In this document: piece after piece, positions 26,101 through 32,889 of the stretch
Layout of the letters: every line of letters begins with the position of its first letter
Numbering within the stretch: position 1 is the stretch's first letter
DNA from: Carposina sasakii
Taxonomy: Eukaryota; Arthropoda; Insecta; Lepidoptera; Carposinidae
DNA length: 64,000 bases
Assembly (NCBI GenBank): GCA_014607495.2
Contig: CP053170.1
Span: 7,068,001 to 7,132,000, forward strand
Reading direction: 5' to 3'
The notes under the pieces: model-generated
Seen by the model: only the letters and a program-made list of their open reading frames with translations
Told to the model about the DNA's origin: nothing
The model's database searches: none
Translations under genes and position numbers: made by a program

Positions 26101-26583
26101 GTTGGTTGGATCTTTTCTGCTTAACAGGGTCCAAATGCTAGCCCATCGCATGAGAGAACACCCCTGAATTCATTAGTCGGCTCTAATGACATGCAAGGAA
26201 GGAGATTCAGCTGATGTATTCTAGTGAATCCCCGCATCAGCATATAACGTCATTATTATTCGATGAGAATTATATTACAAATAACATGACAAATTCAGAA
26301 ACCATTTCAAAACAGAAACCTAAACATAAAACTTTACCAAAGGCAAAGAAAATATAAAAAGGGACTTATTAATTGTACCTACCTGTACCTACTAATTGAA
26401 GTAAGGTATACATGGCACAATAAAGAAAACATAAATATTTTAAATAAACTCACCAATAAAAGATAGTAATATCCCTTTCCAAACGCAGCCTTTACTATTA
26501 ACATCTTCATTCATAATCTCATTATTATCTGAGCGATTTGATTTTACCGAAAAAACCATACTGATCGACTTATTTTTGGACAT
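7939..26583 (-). CDS. Sugar-porter family transporter (facilitated trehalose/sugar transporter-like), 7 exons
   Basis: Joining exons 26454-26583, 16419-16627, 15591-15902, 13719-13851, 11157-11365, 9993-10178 and 7939-8166 gives a 468-residue protein, the usual length for this MFS family. All splice sites are GT-AG and every phase matches. About twelve membrane spans can be drawn. Family motifs are DRYGRK (97-102) after TM2, PIYIQE...PEGSRE (147-160), ESPSYL (205-210) after TM6 and VPDLKCKT (448-455) after TM12. NLT near residue 57 is a possible glycosylation site in the first outer loop. The role inferred is facilitated movement of a sugar such as trehalose or glucose across the plasma membrane. 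TM7 lacks the usual QQ-x-x-G motif, so the substrate is uncertain. The first ATG has a weak context; Met9 (A at -3, G at +4) may be the true start. Intron 1 is about 9.8 kb and holds a 4.9 kb transposon. Confidence 0.85.
8246..8705 (-). mobile_element. Hairpin retro-repeat with 13-bp target duplication
   Basis: TGAAAGTAGCTCT occurs on both sides (8233-8245 and 8706-8718). The right part and a left-internal part are inverted copies of about 70 bp containing GACCCTCGGATCTGATA. Outside the left arm is a tail with GTATTAGGCGTTACAATTC, also present in the deleted copies at 14791-14859 and 40115-40186. The long, locus-specific duplications point to insertion by target-primed reverse transcription, with the transcript on the minus strand. 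It lies in the last transporter intron. Confidence 0.65.
8720..8878 (+). repeat. Helitron-like 3' fragment
   Basis: The ordered words TGAAATTTGGTACATATATAG, AGTCTAGAGCCTGAGAAAG, TATCACGGAAAA and GTCTACGCGGGCGTAGTC resemble the body and 3' part of non-autonomous lepidopteran Helitrons (compare 57770-57935). The CTAG terminus is degraded to CATTAGC. Confidence 0.45.
9430..9570 (+). repeat. Degenerate 17-18-bp minisatellite
   Basis: About seven imperfect units of the type TGTCCACTTACCCGAA follow each other. Similar words in reverse order (GTGGACAATCAGGGTAGTAG) occur at about 9840-9890, so the block between may be one foldback element. It lies in the transporter intron between exons 6 and 7. Confidence 0.65.
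9993..10178 (-). CDS. Transporter exon 6 (TM9-TM10)
   Basis: Sixty-two codons lie between a T-rich acceptor ending in CAG and GTAAGG. It encodes TM9 (YLLTASYAIMVLAIGVLA) and TM10 with YGTAWGLPVVVLTELLNVQ, the equivalent of the G-x-x-x-x-P...E-x-x segment of sugar porters. It is phase 0 at both ends. Confidence 0.85.
10395..10665 (-). repeat. SINE-like element with RTE tail
   Basis: Read on the minus strand it starts near AGCCGCGTGGTGCCGGCAG and ends with GGAGGCCTACGTCCAGCAG. Full-length relatives are at 19830-20085, 32890-33158 and 41290-41560. The shared 3' end with RTE LINEs suggests RTE machinery mobilises it. It lies in the intron between transporter exons 5 and 6. Confidence 0.7.
10973..11093. 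repeat. Short MITE, GGGGTAAGCACGAACC family
   Basis: The inverted ends GGGATAAGCACGAACC and GGTTAGTGCTTACCCC enclose about 90 bp, including GCTAACGAGTCGCTAGCG. A second copy is at 59820-59902 in the serine-protease homologue gene. Both lie in introns close to splice sites. Confidence 0.6.
11157..11365 (-). CDS. Transporter exon 5 (TM7-TM8)
   Basis: It starts after TTTTCCAG with two bases completing a Phe codon and continues RDQIWRDSIKIGLML. It encodes TM7 and TM8 and ends at ELR before GTAAGT. The segment SIKIGLMLHLTMVLCG stands where most family members have a QQ-x-x-G motif, so this transporter is divergent at the sugar-contacting helix. Confidence 0.85.
11405..11495 (-). repeat. tRNA-like repeat, truncated copy
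   Basis: On the minus strand: GGCACGGAATGCAGAGGTCG, then the T arm GTGGG-loop-CCCAC, then CCGGGTGAGGAATTTTTTCC. The D-arm half is missing. It matches the 19425-19545 variant best. Confidence 0.65.
11632..12039. mobile_element. pogo/Tigger-like MITE with TA duplication
   Basis: The ends are CAGTGCAACCT and AGGTTGCACTG, each bordered by TA (11630-11631, 12040-12041). ATATAACG follows inward at both ends. This is the typical terminus style of pogo/Tigger elements. The interior is built of degenerate words like CTCTTTATAACGAATTTT. No transposase is present. Confidence 0.8.
12445..12955 (+). repeat. Head-to-tail dimer of the tRNA-like repeat
   Basis: Two units start at about 12452 and 12774 (period 322 bp) with ATGAAGAATAACGTTGCCAA. 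The cores at about 12520-12592 and 12840-12912 read GACCCGGTGGCTTAGTGGT and GGTCGTGGGTTCGATTCC. The spacer between them contains the same words (ATCCG-AGGATATGGTT, CCGAGATTTGG) as the spacer of the 4597-5075 dimer. The second core has single-base losses in the D and T arms. These are pseudo-tRNAs. Confidence 0.7.
13330..13490 (-). repeat. 'CAGCTGATG' family repeat
   Basis: A reverse-orientation copy with AGTCGACTAAGGAAGTCAGG and GATGCGGGGTTTTACTAG. It lies in the intron between transporter exons 4 and 5. Confidence 0.55.
13719..13851 (-). CDS. Transporter exon 4 (central cytoplasmic loop)
   Basis: A short exon bounded by TTTCTTCAG and GTAAGT. It supplies CLPESHAQVLVEVQ and the charged helix DDIDRAKTRGK of the loop between TM6 and TM7. 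It is 44 codons plus one base, which is exactly the phase needed between exon 3 (phase 0) and exon 5 (two leading bases). Without it the protein would be out of frame. Confidence 0.8.
13909..14115. repeat. MITE, ACAGGGTGTAAC family (diverged copy)
   Basis: The left side CAGAATGTAACAAAATATATG plus TTAAGCG and the right side TTAACATATCCATTCTG are partial inverted counterparts of the clean element at 29863-30123. TA precedes the left end. It begins about 57 bp beyond exon 4 in the exon 3-4 intron. Confidence 0.55.
14120..14290 (+). repeat. (ATGT)n-tailed SINE-like copy
   Basis: It contains CTTGTACATCTCAACTATACC, GTGGCACCATGCGGTTC, CTCTGCCTACCCCGTAAG and GCGTGATTATATGTATGTATG. It is 5' truncated relative to the 56110-56345 copy. 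Confidence 0.65.
14791..14859 (-). mobile_element. Internally deleted hairpin retro-repeat
   Basis: Twelve bases, AGAAATAGGGAA, flank it on both sides (14779-14790 and 14860-14871). The 69-bp insert joins the tail GTATTAGGCGTTACAATTC...CAAACATTCG directly to GGGTCAGTGGAGG. The whole left arm and loop of the 8246-8705 copy are absent. Confidence 0.7.
15108..15567. mobile_element. Mariner-like MITE next to exon 3
   Basis: The ends CAGGGTGTTTGTGACAGCCAG and CTGGCTGTCAACCACATCCTG are bordered by TA (15106-15107, 15568-15569). It is about 460 bp without a transposase. Its right end stops 23 bp from the donor side of transporter exon 3. Confidence 0.8.
15591..15902 (-). CDS. Transporter exon 3 (TM3-TM6, ESPSYL)
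   Basis: The acceptor TTTCCAG is followed by 104 codons and a GTAAGT donor at 15590. It encodes TM4 with PIYIQEISPEG, TM5, TM6 and ESPSYLIRAGKVE. The donor lies only 23 bp from the end of a MITE at 15108-15567, but the splice site itself is intact. Confidence 0.9.
15950..16028 (+). repeat. (ATGT)n-tailed SINE-like copy, 5' truncated
   Basis: Only the last 80 bp of the family are present: GTGGCACCATGTGGTTC through GGCGTGATTATATGTATATG. It is located just upstream of transporter exon 3, in intron 2. Confidence 0.6.
16419..16627 (-). CDS. Transporter exon 2 (TM1-TM3, DRYGRK)
   Basis: The exon is preceded by TTTGCAG and begins with two bases completing codon 44 (Ala). It encodes the first outer loop with NLT, TM2 (PWSTTALILAAAVSSPIY) and the DRYGRK loop motif, and ends at GGA before GTGAGT. 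Phase 0 at the 3' end matches exon 3. Confidence 0.85.
16785..16885 (+). repeat. 'CAGCTGATG' family fragment
   Basis: Contains TTCCTTAGTTGACTCGGGAGG, CAGCTGATGTAC and CTGCATCAGCATAG. The 5' half is missing. It lies in intron 1 of the transporter. Confidence 0.5.
17490..17620. repeat. Half copy of the 6433-6854 MITE
   Basis: TTTTCATACAAAATTTCAAAT and TATTGAAATTGGCAGTAAATC match the right internal and terminal part of the 6433-6854 element. The left half is absent. Confidence 0.5.
17630..19420. other. Intron sequence with repeat scraps
   Basis: No exon found. Visible pieces are a (CTG)n run at about 18385-18405, words of the 27560-27941 MITE (GTCGTCAACGTTTCCGAA) at about 18520, and a Helitron-like block at 18925-19060 (ATGAATCGCTAAATGTGTTG and CGAGAACGATTGAACCGATT), which recurs in reverse at 50602-50881. 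Confidence 0.4.
19425..19545 (+). repeat. tRNA-like repeat, single copy
   Basis: The core TTAGCTCAGTGGTAAGAGC...GGTCGTGGGTTCGATTCCC is followed by ACCCGGGTGAGGAATTTTTT. The upstream leader is absent. It looks most like a tRNA in A-box and B-box content, but lacks a paired acceptor stem. Confidence 0.65.
19830..20085 (+). repeat. SINE-like element with RTE tail
   Basis: Nearly complete: GCCGCGTGGTGCCGGCAGAG at the start, a centre with TTGACAACATAGTCC, and an end with GGAGGCCTACGTCCAGCGG and GCTGATGATGACGATGA. The sequence is close to the 41290-41560 copy. Confidence 0.75.
20475..20700. repeat. Foldback MITE, GGCTCGAGC family (diverged)
   Basis: The left end AAGCCGTGAGCACACCGTATG and the right end CCTGTCTGCTCGAGCCTTT enclose arms of CGTAAGTGTAGAC-like words. 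It abuts the donor of the orphan exon at 20717-20845. Confidence 0.65.
20717..20845 (-). other. Orphan exon-like open frame, 43 codons
   Basis: ATG at 20845 opens MPVFIWLLHCEEFYDTS and runs for 43 codons to a good GTATGT donor at 20716. The end is phase 0, so it cannot splice to transporter exon 2, which needs one leading base. It lies between a MITE and the large transposon. I do not recognise the protein. It may be chance or a remnant of a nested gene. Confidence 0.2.
21209..21236 (+). repeat. Left terminal inverted repeat of the 4.9 kb transposon
   Basis: Twenty-eight bases beginning GGACCCTGTTAAG and ending AGATCCAAC, directly after the AAAT duplication. It contains one copy of the motif GCAGAAAAGATCC. 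Confidence 0.9.
21548..25453 (-). pseudogene. Transposase-like gene with D-x-C-G-G-Q-N core, frameshifted
   Basis: A first exon (25453-25375, MEYTNKILKG...) ends in GTAAGT. Its phase fits a second exon beginning at 24074 after TTTCGCTAG and continuing into MGKKPNTREK. Downstream parts are an acidic Pro/Ser-rich N-region with HGRPPKGRKRKFG and a cysteine-bearing block (CVCVKKCSERISPEERQ). These are followed by a probable catalytic core: ITFDLEKTLPLPRIP, WSDSCGGQNRN and GHSFLPNDTDFGKVE. The frame breaks near 23870, 22805, 22180 and 21800, so it cannot make a full protein. The layout resembles a large group of uncharacterised metazoan proteins (I believe DUF7869-type) thought to be transposases. 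Confidence 0.75.
24559..24889 (-). mobile_element. Non-autonomous Helitron-like insertion
   Basis: On the minus strand it starts TCTATACTAATATTATAAAG and ends GCGGGCGGCCACTAG followed by T. The body contains two repeats of CCCACGGGAACGGGAA type. It lies inside the intron of the transposase-like gene, so it inserted after the transposon was formed. Confidence 0.7.
26105..26132 (-). repeat. Right terminal inverted repeat of the 4.9 kb transposon
   Basis: Perfect reverse complement of 21209-21236, followed by AAAT at 26133-26136. Confidence 0.9.
26137..26250 (+). repeat. 'CAGCTGATG' family repeat, split by the transposon
   Basis: GCTAGCCCATCGCATGAGAG follows the AAAT duplication, then CAGCTGATGTATTCTAG and CCCGCATCAGCATA. 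The expected upstream words lie, degraded, on the other side of the transposon near 21190. Confidence 0.6.
26454..26583 (-). CDS. Transporter exon 1 (N-terminus and start of TM1)
   Basis: It encodes residues 1-43, beginning MSKNKSISMV and ending GILLSFI, followed by the first base of codon 44 and a GTGAGT donor at 26453. The polar N-terminus is cytoplasmic and the last residues begin TM1, which is completed by exon 2 (ATIPFFTHG). The reading frame stays open upstream without an earlier ATG, so an upstream non-coding or partly coding exon cannot be excluded. Confidence 0.7.
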
Positions 26584-26962
26584 AAATCCTATAACTATAG
26601 TAATCCACAATCTAATTTTTATTTCAGCAGAGATAAGAAAAACACAATGCAACTTGGTTCACCATATTTATGTCGGGCCACTAACATGTTATTTTCTATT
26701 CTTATAGTAATTTCTATTTATTTAACGTTTTATTAGTGCGATAAATGAACACAGAGCAAGTACAATACAGTTTAGTCACTGATAGTGAAGCTATGGCAAT
26801 ATTGACTTAGTTACTGGTTGAGTCAATTGAAGGCAAAGATTATGTGGCAGATGTGACAGTCCATTCAAAAATAAATAGGTATTTCTTGCAAAACTACTCT
26901 TTGGTGATACGTCTTGGAGAACTGTAGCACGAATGATACATAAAAATCGGGTTTAACTTTAG

Positions 26963-27135
26963 TACATCATAATCATCATCATCGGCCTATTGCAGTCCAC
27001 TGCTGGACGTAGGACTCCCCCAGGGCATGCCACAAGACTGCCATGGGGGGTATTAGCCCATAGTCACCCCGCTGGGGAGGCGGGTTGGTGACCGCAGTTT
27101 GTATTTTGGAGGCACTGCTGCCCTTCTCCCGGTTT
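26963..27135 (-). repeat. SINE-like element with RTE tail, partial
   Basis: On the minus strand it ends GTCCAGCAGTGGACTGCAAT, AGGCCGATGATGATGATTATG. The 5' third is missing. It lies upstream of the transporter start on the same strand, about 400 bp away. Confidence 0.65.
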
Positions 27136-27188
27136 CAAACTTTAGTACACAAATACCTAAAATCATTATTCAGATATGGTCCACTTTA

Positions 27189-27363
27189 AGGTGGGTTCCT
27201 ACGGTGCGTGATTTCGCGGACGGACGCGGACGCACCGACGGCTACGGACGGACGCGCACCACGGACGCGTCTATATTACCACGGACGCTCCGTTTCCCAC
27301 GATCCGTGGTGCGGGCTGGTGCGCGTCCGTGTCCGTAATATCACGCACCGTGGGAACCCACTG
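27189..27363. mobile_element. GC-rich foldback MITE with TTA duplication
   Basis: The ends AGGTGGGTTCCTACGGTGC and CACCGTGGGAACCCACTG are flanked by TTA (27186-27188, 27364-27366). The arms consist of CGGACGCGGACGCACC-type words. TTA duplication and size fit PIF/Harbinger-type MITEs. Relatives are at 28690-28861 and 52121-52894. Confidence 0.75.
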
Positions 27364-27559
27364 TTAGAGTGGAAAATTGCCGTTATTATGCAATAACTAT
27401 CAATTTAAAATCCATAAATAATGCAACCACATGGACTTGTCAAACCGAACTCTGTTATTTATGATACCCGATTCATCAACCAAAGGACGTCTCTTTCGTG
27501 TTGCGTTTAAACTAGCGAATGCCCGTGACTGCGGTTGTACTTGATATGCACATAGTATA

Positions 27560-27941
27560 CAGGGTGATTTTTGGTCGTCAACGTTCCCGAAAACTACGGA
27601 ATCTCCTCATCATCACGATCATTTTTCTCCATGAAAGCATACCTGGGAAGTGTCTGGTTTCCAAAATATTAAGGTCCAAAGTTGAGTAAATAGACTGCGT
27701 TTTTCTGCATAAATGCACATAGACCCGCGTAGCAGGATTTTTTCACGAAAAATAATTAATATCTGTCTATAAAAAAACTAACATAAACACTAGACACTAT
27801 AAATTTCGCACGAATAAAGAATTTAAAATTTAAAAAAAAAAAAAAAAAAATTTTCCCAGCATTTTTTTTGGCATAAACTTACTTTATTTCATGTATAGAA
27901 TACGTACCCTTCGTTAAAGGTGGCCACAAAAAAACATCCTG
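27560..27941. mobile_element. TA-flanked MITE
   Basis: The ends are CAGGGTGATTTTTGG and AAAAAAACATCCTG, flanked by TA (27558-27559, 27942-27943). The interior holds GTCGTCAACGTTCCCGAAAA and a long A run near 27830-27850. No coding region is seen. Confidence 0.65.
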
Positions 27942-27965
27942 TATAGCCTGTGTCATTTTAATGTA

Positions 27966-28147
27966 TCCTACCTAATATTATAAATGCGAAAGTAAGTATG
28001 TTTGTTTGTTTCTCATCGCGCTTTATTTACTAAACTAATCTACTTGAAAATGACATTTTATATACATATAGGTATAGTCGGAAGTACAGAGAAGGACATT
28101 GGCTATATTCCGTAGTTCAGGCGAACGAAGTCGCGGGTAACAGCTAG
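27966..28147 (+). mobile_element. Complete 182-bp non-autonomous Helitron
   Basis: It begins TCCTACCTAATATTATAAATG after an A and ends GAAGTCGCGGGTAACAGCTAG before a T. The TC start, CTAG end and A^T insertion site are the Helitron hallmarks. It is the cleanest copy in the window. Confidence 0.8.
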
Positions 28148-28689
28148 TAAGCTATAGCTGCCAAGTTTCATCAAAATCCATTCAATCGTGTGTAATTCGT
28201 TAAACAAGTTATTTGACAGCAAAATATATTAAATATGTCAAACAAACATCATTTAACTTATGTTCTGTAAGACCCTTAATATTGATTATGGTTAATGACA
28301 AAATTTAGATTTCATTGTTTAGTGCAAATTTTAATCTTTGTTATTCAGCTTTGCATCACTAAATGGCCGAATGGGAGATGAGTAGGCACATAGCTGCAGC
28401 CTGCTGCATGTTCGGTAAACAATTGTCTGCCAGGAGAATTATGGATAATGGAATAGTAAAGATGGTTTGCCCGCATGTGGTCGGCTCGAGTAGGTATCTC
28501 AATGTGTACTTTGTGTTAGATACACATCTCTGTATTTAGAAGCATCCATAATTCGAAAACAAACTTCGATATTTATCATAGCAATTGTTACATGTTCGAG
28601 AGCCCAATGGTAAAAACGTGCGCCTTCAAATTTAGAGGATGTGTTCTTTGTATTGATTTCGTATCCGATAAGAAAGGGATTTTCCGAAA

Positions 28690-28861
28690 TTCCGTTACGT
28701 GTCGATGCCGGCTGGTCAGCGTCCGCCCAAAATTTTATACCGCGCATCCAACGCACAGCGACGGGCACGTCTGCATTACCACGGACGATCCTCTTCCCAC
28801 AGTGAGTGGTGCGGGCTGATCCGCATCCGTCCGCAATATCACGCACCGTAGGAACCCATCT
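28690..28861. repeat. GC-rich foldback MITE, one end decayed
   Basis: The right half GCATTACCACGGACGATCC...CACGCACCGTAGGAACCCATCT is followed by TTA. The left arm is strongly diverged (GGCTGGTCAGCGTCCGC). Confidence 0.6.
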
Positions 28862-28869
28862 TTAGACAG

Positions 28870-29862
28870 TCGAAGTCGCGGGCATTCACTTTTTGTGTTA
28901 CAAATTTCGTATGTTACAGAATTTGCAAACGAATTCGTCATTGCAATGTCATAGCTGTTAAATTTTCGCTATAGCATTGCTACTTCATGGCTAATGCACG
29001 ATACACATAATAATTTAACGGCTTAGTTTCCGCTTCATTAAAAAAGTGCAGGGTCAGGGCCAGAGAGATAACTAAAAAAATAGTGCGTTTCATAGTTTTT
29101 TTACCTCTTAATTAGGTATGCAGTTCAGCGCAATAGTGCGTCACTTCTTTTCGTTCAGTATAAGTATAATAATCAAAACAATGAGCAATTCCATTTATTT
29201 TCTAAATCGTAAAAATCGATTATTTTGCTTTGGTTTTATCGGTTAAGTATTTGTATGTAATGCTTAGAATATGATATGAATATTTTATTATTTCTCGATC
29301 GAAGCGATAGAGGTTCATCGAAACCTTTCCACCAATGGGAAGATTTCATTCAGCGCGTACCTACGTCATATTACCTACGCGATGAAGTCGAGATCGGTCA
29401 TGGGAGCTATTCGGTGGAACGTATAAATGTGTCCTGGACTGCTTACACTGGTTAATATGTAGTGAGTAACCTATAAACTAATCAAATCAAATATGTTTAT
29501 TTGTGGATCATAGTTACGTAAAGGGCGGCAAGTGAAACCCCTCCGGTTTAATGGCACCTTGAACCTAATTGTAATCTTTTTATAATAAAAAATAAATATA
29601 AAAAATGACTGGGGGCCTTTCTATTATGTCGTTACGGTTGATCTAGATATCTTTGGATGACTACCATCTCTAGTTGATCCCATTATAACGGACAGTTTGT
29701 CGTCAACTTAATTTATCGACTGATATCGTTGCCACAAGGAACGTTTGTTATATGGTCGACTGCCTACCTGACGCCAACCCTAACCTATGAGCTATCATCG
29801 ATTTATAAAAGAAATTAATCATAATATTCTGATCTGTTCGGGAACACAGCCGTGCCTATATA
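28870..29862. other. Intergenic stretch, no gene seen
   Basis: AT-rich sequence without recognised domains. A block at 29490-29605 (AAATATGTTTATTTGTGGATC, then GGCACCTTGAACCTAATTG) looks like an antisense LINE 3' end, but I cannot name it. Confidence 0.3.
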
Positions 29863-30123
29863 CAGGATGTAACAAAAAGGGTATGTTAAGCGAAAAGCTA
29901 CGTAAATAGCCCACTGTAGAGAACCTATCCACAAAATTTGAGAATTGAAATCACATGTTTATTTTTCCCGATATTATGGAGAATTTTTAAATATCTCAGG
30001 ATATTTCATACAATCTTGAAAAATAAACATGTGATTTCTAGTCTCAAATTTTGTGGATAGGTTCTCTACCAGTGGGCTATTTACGTTGCTTTTCGCTTAA
30101 CATACCCTTTTTGTTACACCCTG
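29863..30123. mobile_element. Near-perfect foldback MITE with TA duplication
   Basis: CAGGATGTAACAAAAAGGG continues as GTATGTTAAGCGAAAAGC. This is mirrored by GCTTTTCGCTTAACATACCC and TTTTTGTTACACCCTG, with TA on both sides. The long inner arms include CCTATCCACAAAATTTGAGA. Related copies are at 13909-14115 and 47845-48412. Confidence 0.8.
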
Positions 30124-30434
30124 TATATGTCTAATCACATTATAATACAAAAATAGTACTGGCAATAATTATTTTTTACAAAATAACCAGCCTGCAATTT
30201 AACTCTACCGGTACGTACATAGTGATAATACATGCTGGCCGAATTGTCTCGCGAATTCGCGAAGCGAAATTGTATATCAAAGTTTGTTTTAGTAAATACG
30301 AACATAGTGTATACGCGTATTCGTTAGCAGTTTGTATATCTACCGATAATTGAAATTCATCTATTTGGATACATATTATGGATTTTTTCTCGAAATGGGG
30401 TAACCAGAACTGCAATGTCATAAAAGATCCTAAG

Positions 30435-30604
30435 TATAACCACCGCAGCGGCAAACGCAGCGTGGGAAGGCCACCCGCGAGATGGACGGACGACCTAGCC
30501 AAGGTTGCGGGCGTCAGTTGGATGCAGGCTGTTTCCTACCGGTCAGAGTGGAGATTGTCCTGGGGGAGGCCTATGTCCAGCAGTGAGCCAAAATGATGAT
30601 GAAG
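30435..30604 (+). mobile_element. RTE LINE 3' end
   Basis: It encodes in frame KRSVGRPPARWTDDLAKVAG and WMQAVSYRSEW, the conserved C-terminal tail of RTE reverse transcriptase. Then come GGAGGCCTATGTCCAGCAG and ATGATGATGA. It is 5' truncated. Confidence 0.75.
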
Positions 30605-30609
30605 CCACA

Positions 30610-30745
30610 TTGTGCATAGCTGACAGATCTAAATGATCGCCTTAGAAAATGTCCGAATTTCTTAACTCTTATAATATGCATGGAAGGAGATGCAGCTGAT
30701 GTATCCTACTCCTTTATAGAATCCCTGAATAAGCATAGGACTTAT
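30610..30745 (+). repeat. 'CAGCTGATG' family fragment
   Basis: Contains CATGGAAGGAGATGCAGCTG and GAATAAGCATAGGACTTATAA. It follows directly after the RTE tail. Confidence 0.5.
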
Positions 30746-31049
30746 AATTTTATAAGCATAATTTAATTTTTATCTTTGAAATTGATTTTTCTTATTTATT
30801 AAATCGATTTTTTTTTCTTACAGGTACGACGCTCACCAGTTGTAAAGGTAGATAACCCAAATTATGTAATTTCTGCATTATCTCGTCTATGAATCCTATT
30901 AAACAAAAAAATGGTTTTAAAGAAGAAAATACCTATATAAACATAGAAGCATTATAGTTTTCAGTATACACAAACATCGTATAATAATGTGACTTCTACC
31001 ACGTACGTCTAGCACCTAAGATTTTGTATTGTTTATATTGTTACTCATA

Positions 31050-31140
31050 GATAGCTGTGATAGCCCAATGGTTAAGACTTGCGCCTTTCAGTAGGTAGAC
31101 GTTGGTTCGATTCCAGTCACTAGTCACTGTATTTAACCAC
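31050..31140 (+). repeat. tRNA-derived SINE fragment
   Basis: GATAGCCCAATGGTTAAGAC (A-box-like) and GTTGGTTCGATTCCAG (B-box-like) are spaced as in a tRNA, but no acceptor stem pairs. The sequence differs from the 300-bp tRNA-like family. Confidence 0.5.
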
Positions 31141-31260
31141 TGAATTTAAATTAGAATAGTATAGAATATAGTTTATTTGGCTTTTGGCTTATACATATGA
31201 TACAGAAAAAACATTCAACAGTCACTTACATACTTAAATACCCGAGGTGGATTAGTATCA

Positions 31261-31417
31261 GCCCCCCTAGCATGACCGTGCGTCGTGGATATCGTATCGT
31301 ACGATACTGTATCGTCTCTATACAAAATTCAACATGGCGGCTATATTTATCGTATTTTGACAGGCTAAATGTCGATAAATCGGTTTATCATATCGTGTTT
31401 CGCATGCTACTTGGGCA
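31261..31417. repeat. MITE, GCCC..TAGCATGACC family, copy 1
   Basis: The ends GCCCCCCTAGCATGACC and CATGCTACTTGGGC enclose about 155 bp with CGATACTGTATCGTCTC. The copy at 33449-33590 is in the opposite orientation. Confidence 0.55.
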
Positions 31418-32394
31418 GGCAGTATATCAAATGCCAAATCCTTGGCAATATTAGTTTCGAAAGAAACGCGTCGGCGACACCTCTAGAAAAACCACTAGAA
31501 ATACGTACTGGCTGGCAGTGAATGCCTTAAAGTTCTCTTTCTTTCACGATTGTAGCTACCCATCTGAATAGAATCGACTTTAAATTCACCAACATTAACC
31601 CGAATTCATTCAATCCATTTTATATATAGGTATTTTCTACCGCGTTGCATTTTCTGAAATCCAGTGGAAAACTCGTAAAATGGACTTTGAACTTGTGGCG
31701 ACCTATTTGAATGAGGGAAATGGGGTCGAAACTACATAATTTACATTTTATAGCACCGATTGAAAAGATCGGAAAAGAGATTACAGGAGTTTTGTAAAGG
31801 AATACAGTTTTGAATTGATTATGCAAGTAAGATACTAGCACAGATTTTATAGGTATACTGCTATAGGTTATAGTCATAGGTAGGTAAAAACGATAGAACG
31901 GAAAAGTATATCAAAACACCCACCAACCAAAGTCTTTTCAGCTTGTTATTGTCAAATTTATTCTGCATATGCTGCATGCTTCTCTACGCGAAAGCTTGAG
32001 GCTATAAATGTTTGCTTTAAAGCGTCCGTACCTAGTTTTATGTTTATAAGGGCTTGGTTACATTATGTCTGCCACCAAACTATTTCAATATTTTAATGTA
32101 TAGATAGAGTGTAATGGTAGGTGTCTTATAGTCTCTTTCAAGTCTTCAAAGTCCACTTAACCGGCAATTCACTTTTCAACCCCCTCATGACGTTAGTTTC
32201 CCAGGCAGAAATAGGGCTTTAGGTCTAAGCTTTCACAATTTAATTTGACAGGTATTCTATATACTTTGCTGTCAAAGATCATGTATAATGAGCTTGTAAC
32301 TTTACGCGCGTATTATTAGTACTCGTAGCAGGGCAAAAGTCTTTCGCCGGGTGTGACATTGTGCGCTTTATGTATACCCCACCATGACAAAGTT

Positions 32395-32480
32395 TTTATT
32401 CTTGTTCTAATTCTTTATTGTATACAGAAATACACATAATTGTCACAACATAACAGTTTAAACATAGGTAAATGTACAAT
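32395..32480 (-). repeat. LINE 3'-end scrap
   Basis: On the minus strand this reads towards a terminal TACAATAAAGAATTAG-type end, as in 46442-46955 and 51730-51850. No coding remains. Confidence 0.35.
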
Positions 32481-32889
32481 GGCGCATGAATCAATGAATT
32501 AAATGATTTGTTGGACATAAAAGCATACACAGCATACAGGTCGATTGTCATTTTACCTTATCTCATTAAAATTTAAAGACCCGATGAATGACTCTCACAG
32601 TACCAGGACTGTGTTACGAGTATCCCGTGAATTACCAAAGAAGTACTAAGTACATAAATTATCTTTAAGGAAACAGTAACAAAACGTGCTATGCTTGCAT
32701 AATGTATAATTAAAGTTGAAAAGCAGTTGTTTGTTATGTTAAATAAAGTCTCGTTAGTCTTATACGGTTTCCAACTCCTTATTTTTTATTTCCGTTTCTT
32801 AATTTCCTACATGATTTGTTATGTAATTCTTACTTGGGAAACTTGGAAAGAAAATTGTAACATTATAATTACGTAAATGAAATCGTAGT

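Larger units (their letters stand above)
21209..26132 (-). mobile_element. 4.9 kb DNA transposon with 28-bp TIRs and AAAT duplication
   Basis: The first 28 bases (starting GGACCCTGTTAAGCAG) are the exact reverse complement of 26105-26132. AAAT lies immediately outside both ends (21205-21208 and 26133-26136). The inside holds a broken transposase-like gene read on the minus strand (25453-21548), repeated subterminal motifs and one inserted Helitron. The flanks (GATC...GCTAGCCCATCGC) reconstitute a 'CAGCTGATG' family repeat, showing what it jumped into. The 4-bp duplication and the transposase type suggest a Sola-like or related superfamily, but I cannot confirm this by eye. Confidence 0.85.

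Noticed and set aside
21209..26132. piggyBac-type element
   Set aside because: The flank is AAAT, not TTAA, the ends do not begin CCC(T/A), and the protein lacks piggyBac motifs while showing the D-x-C-G-G-Q-N block.
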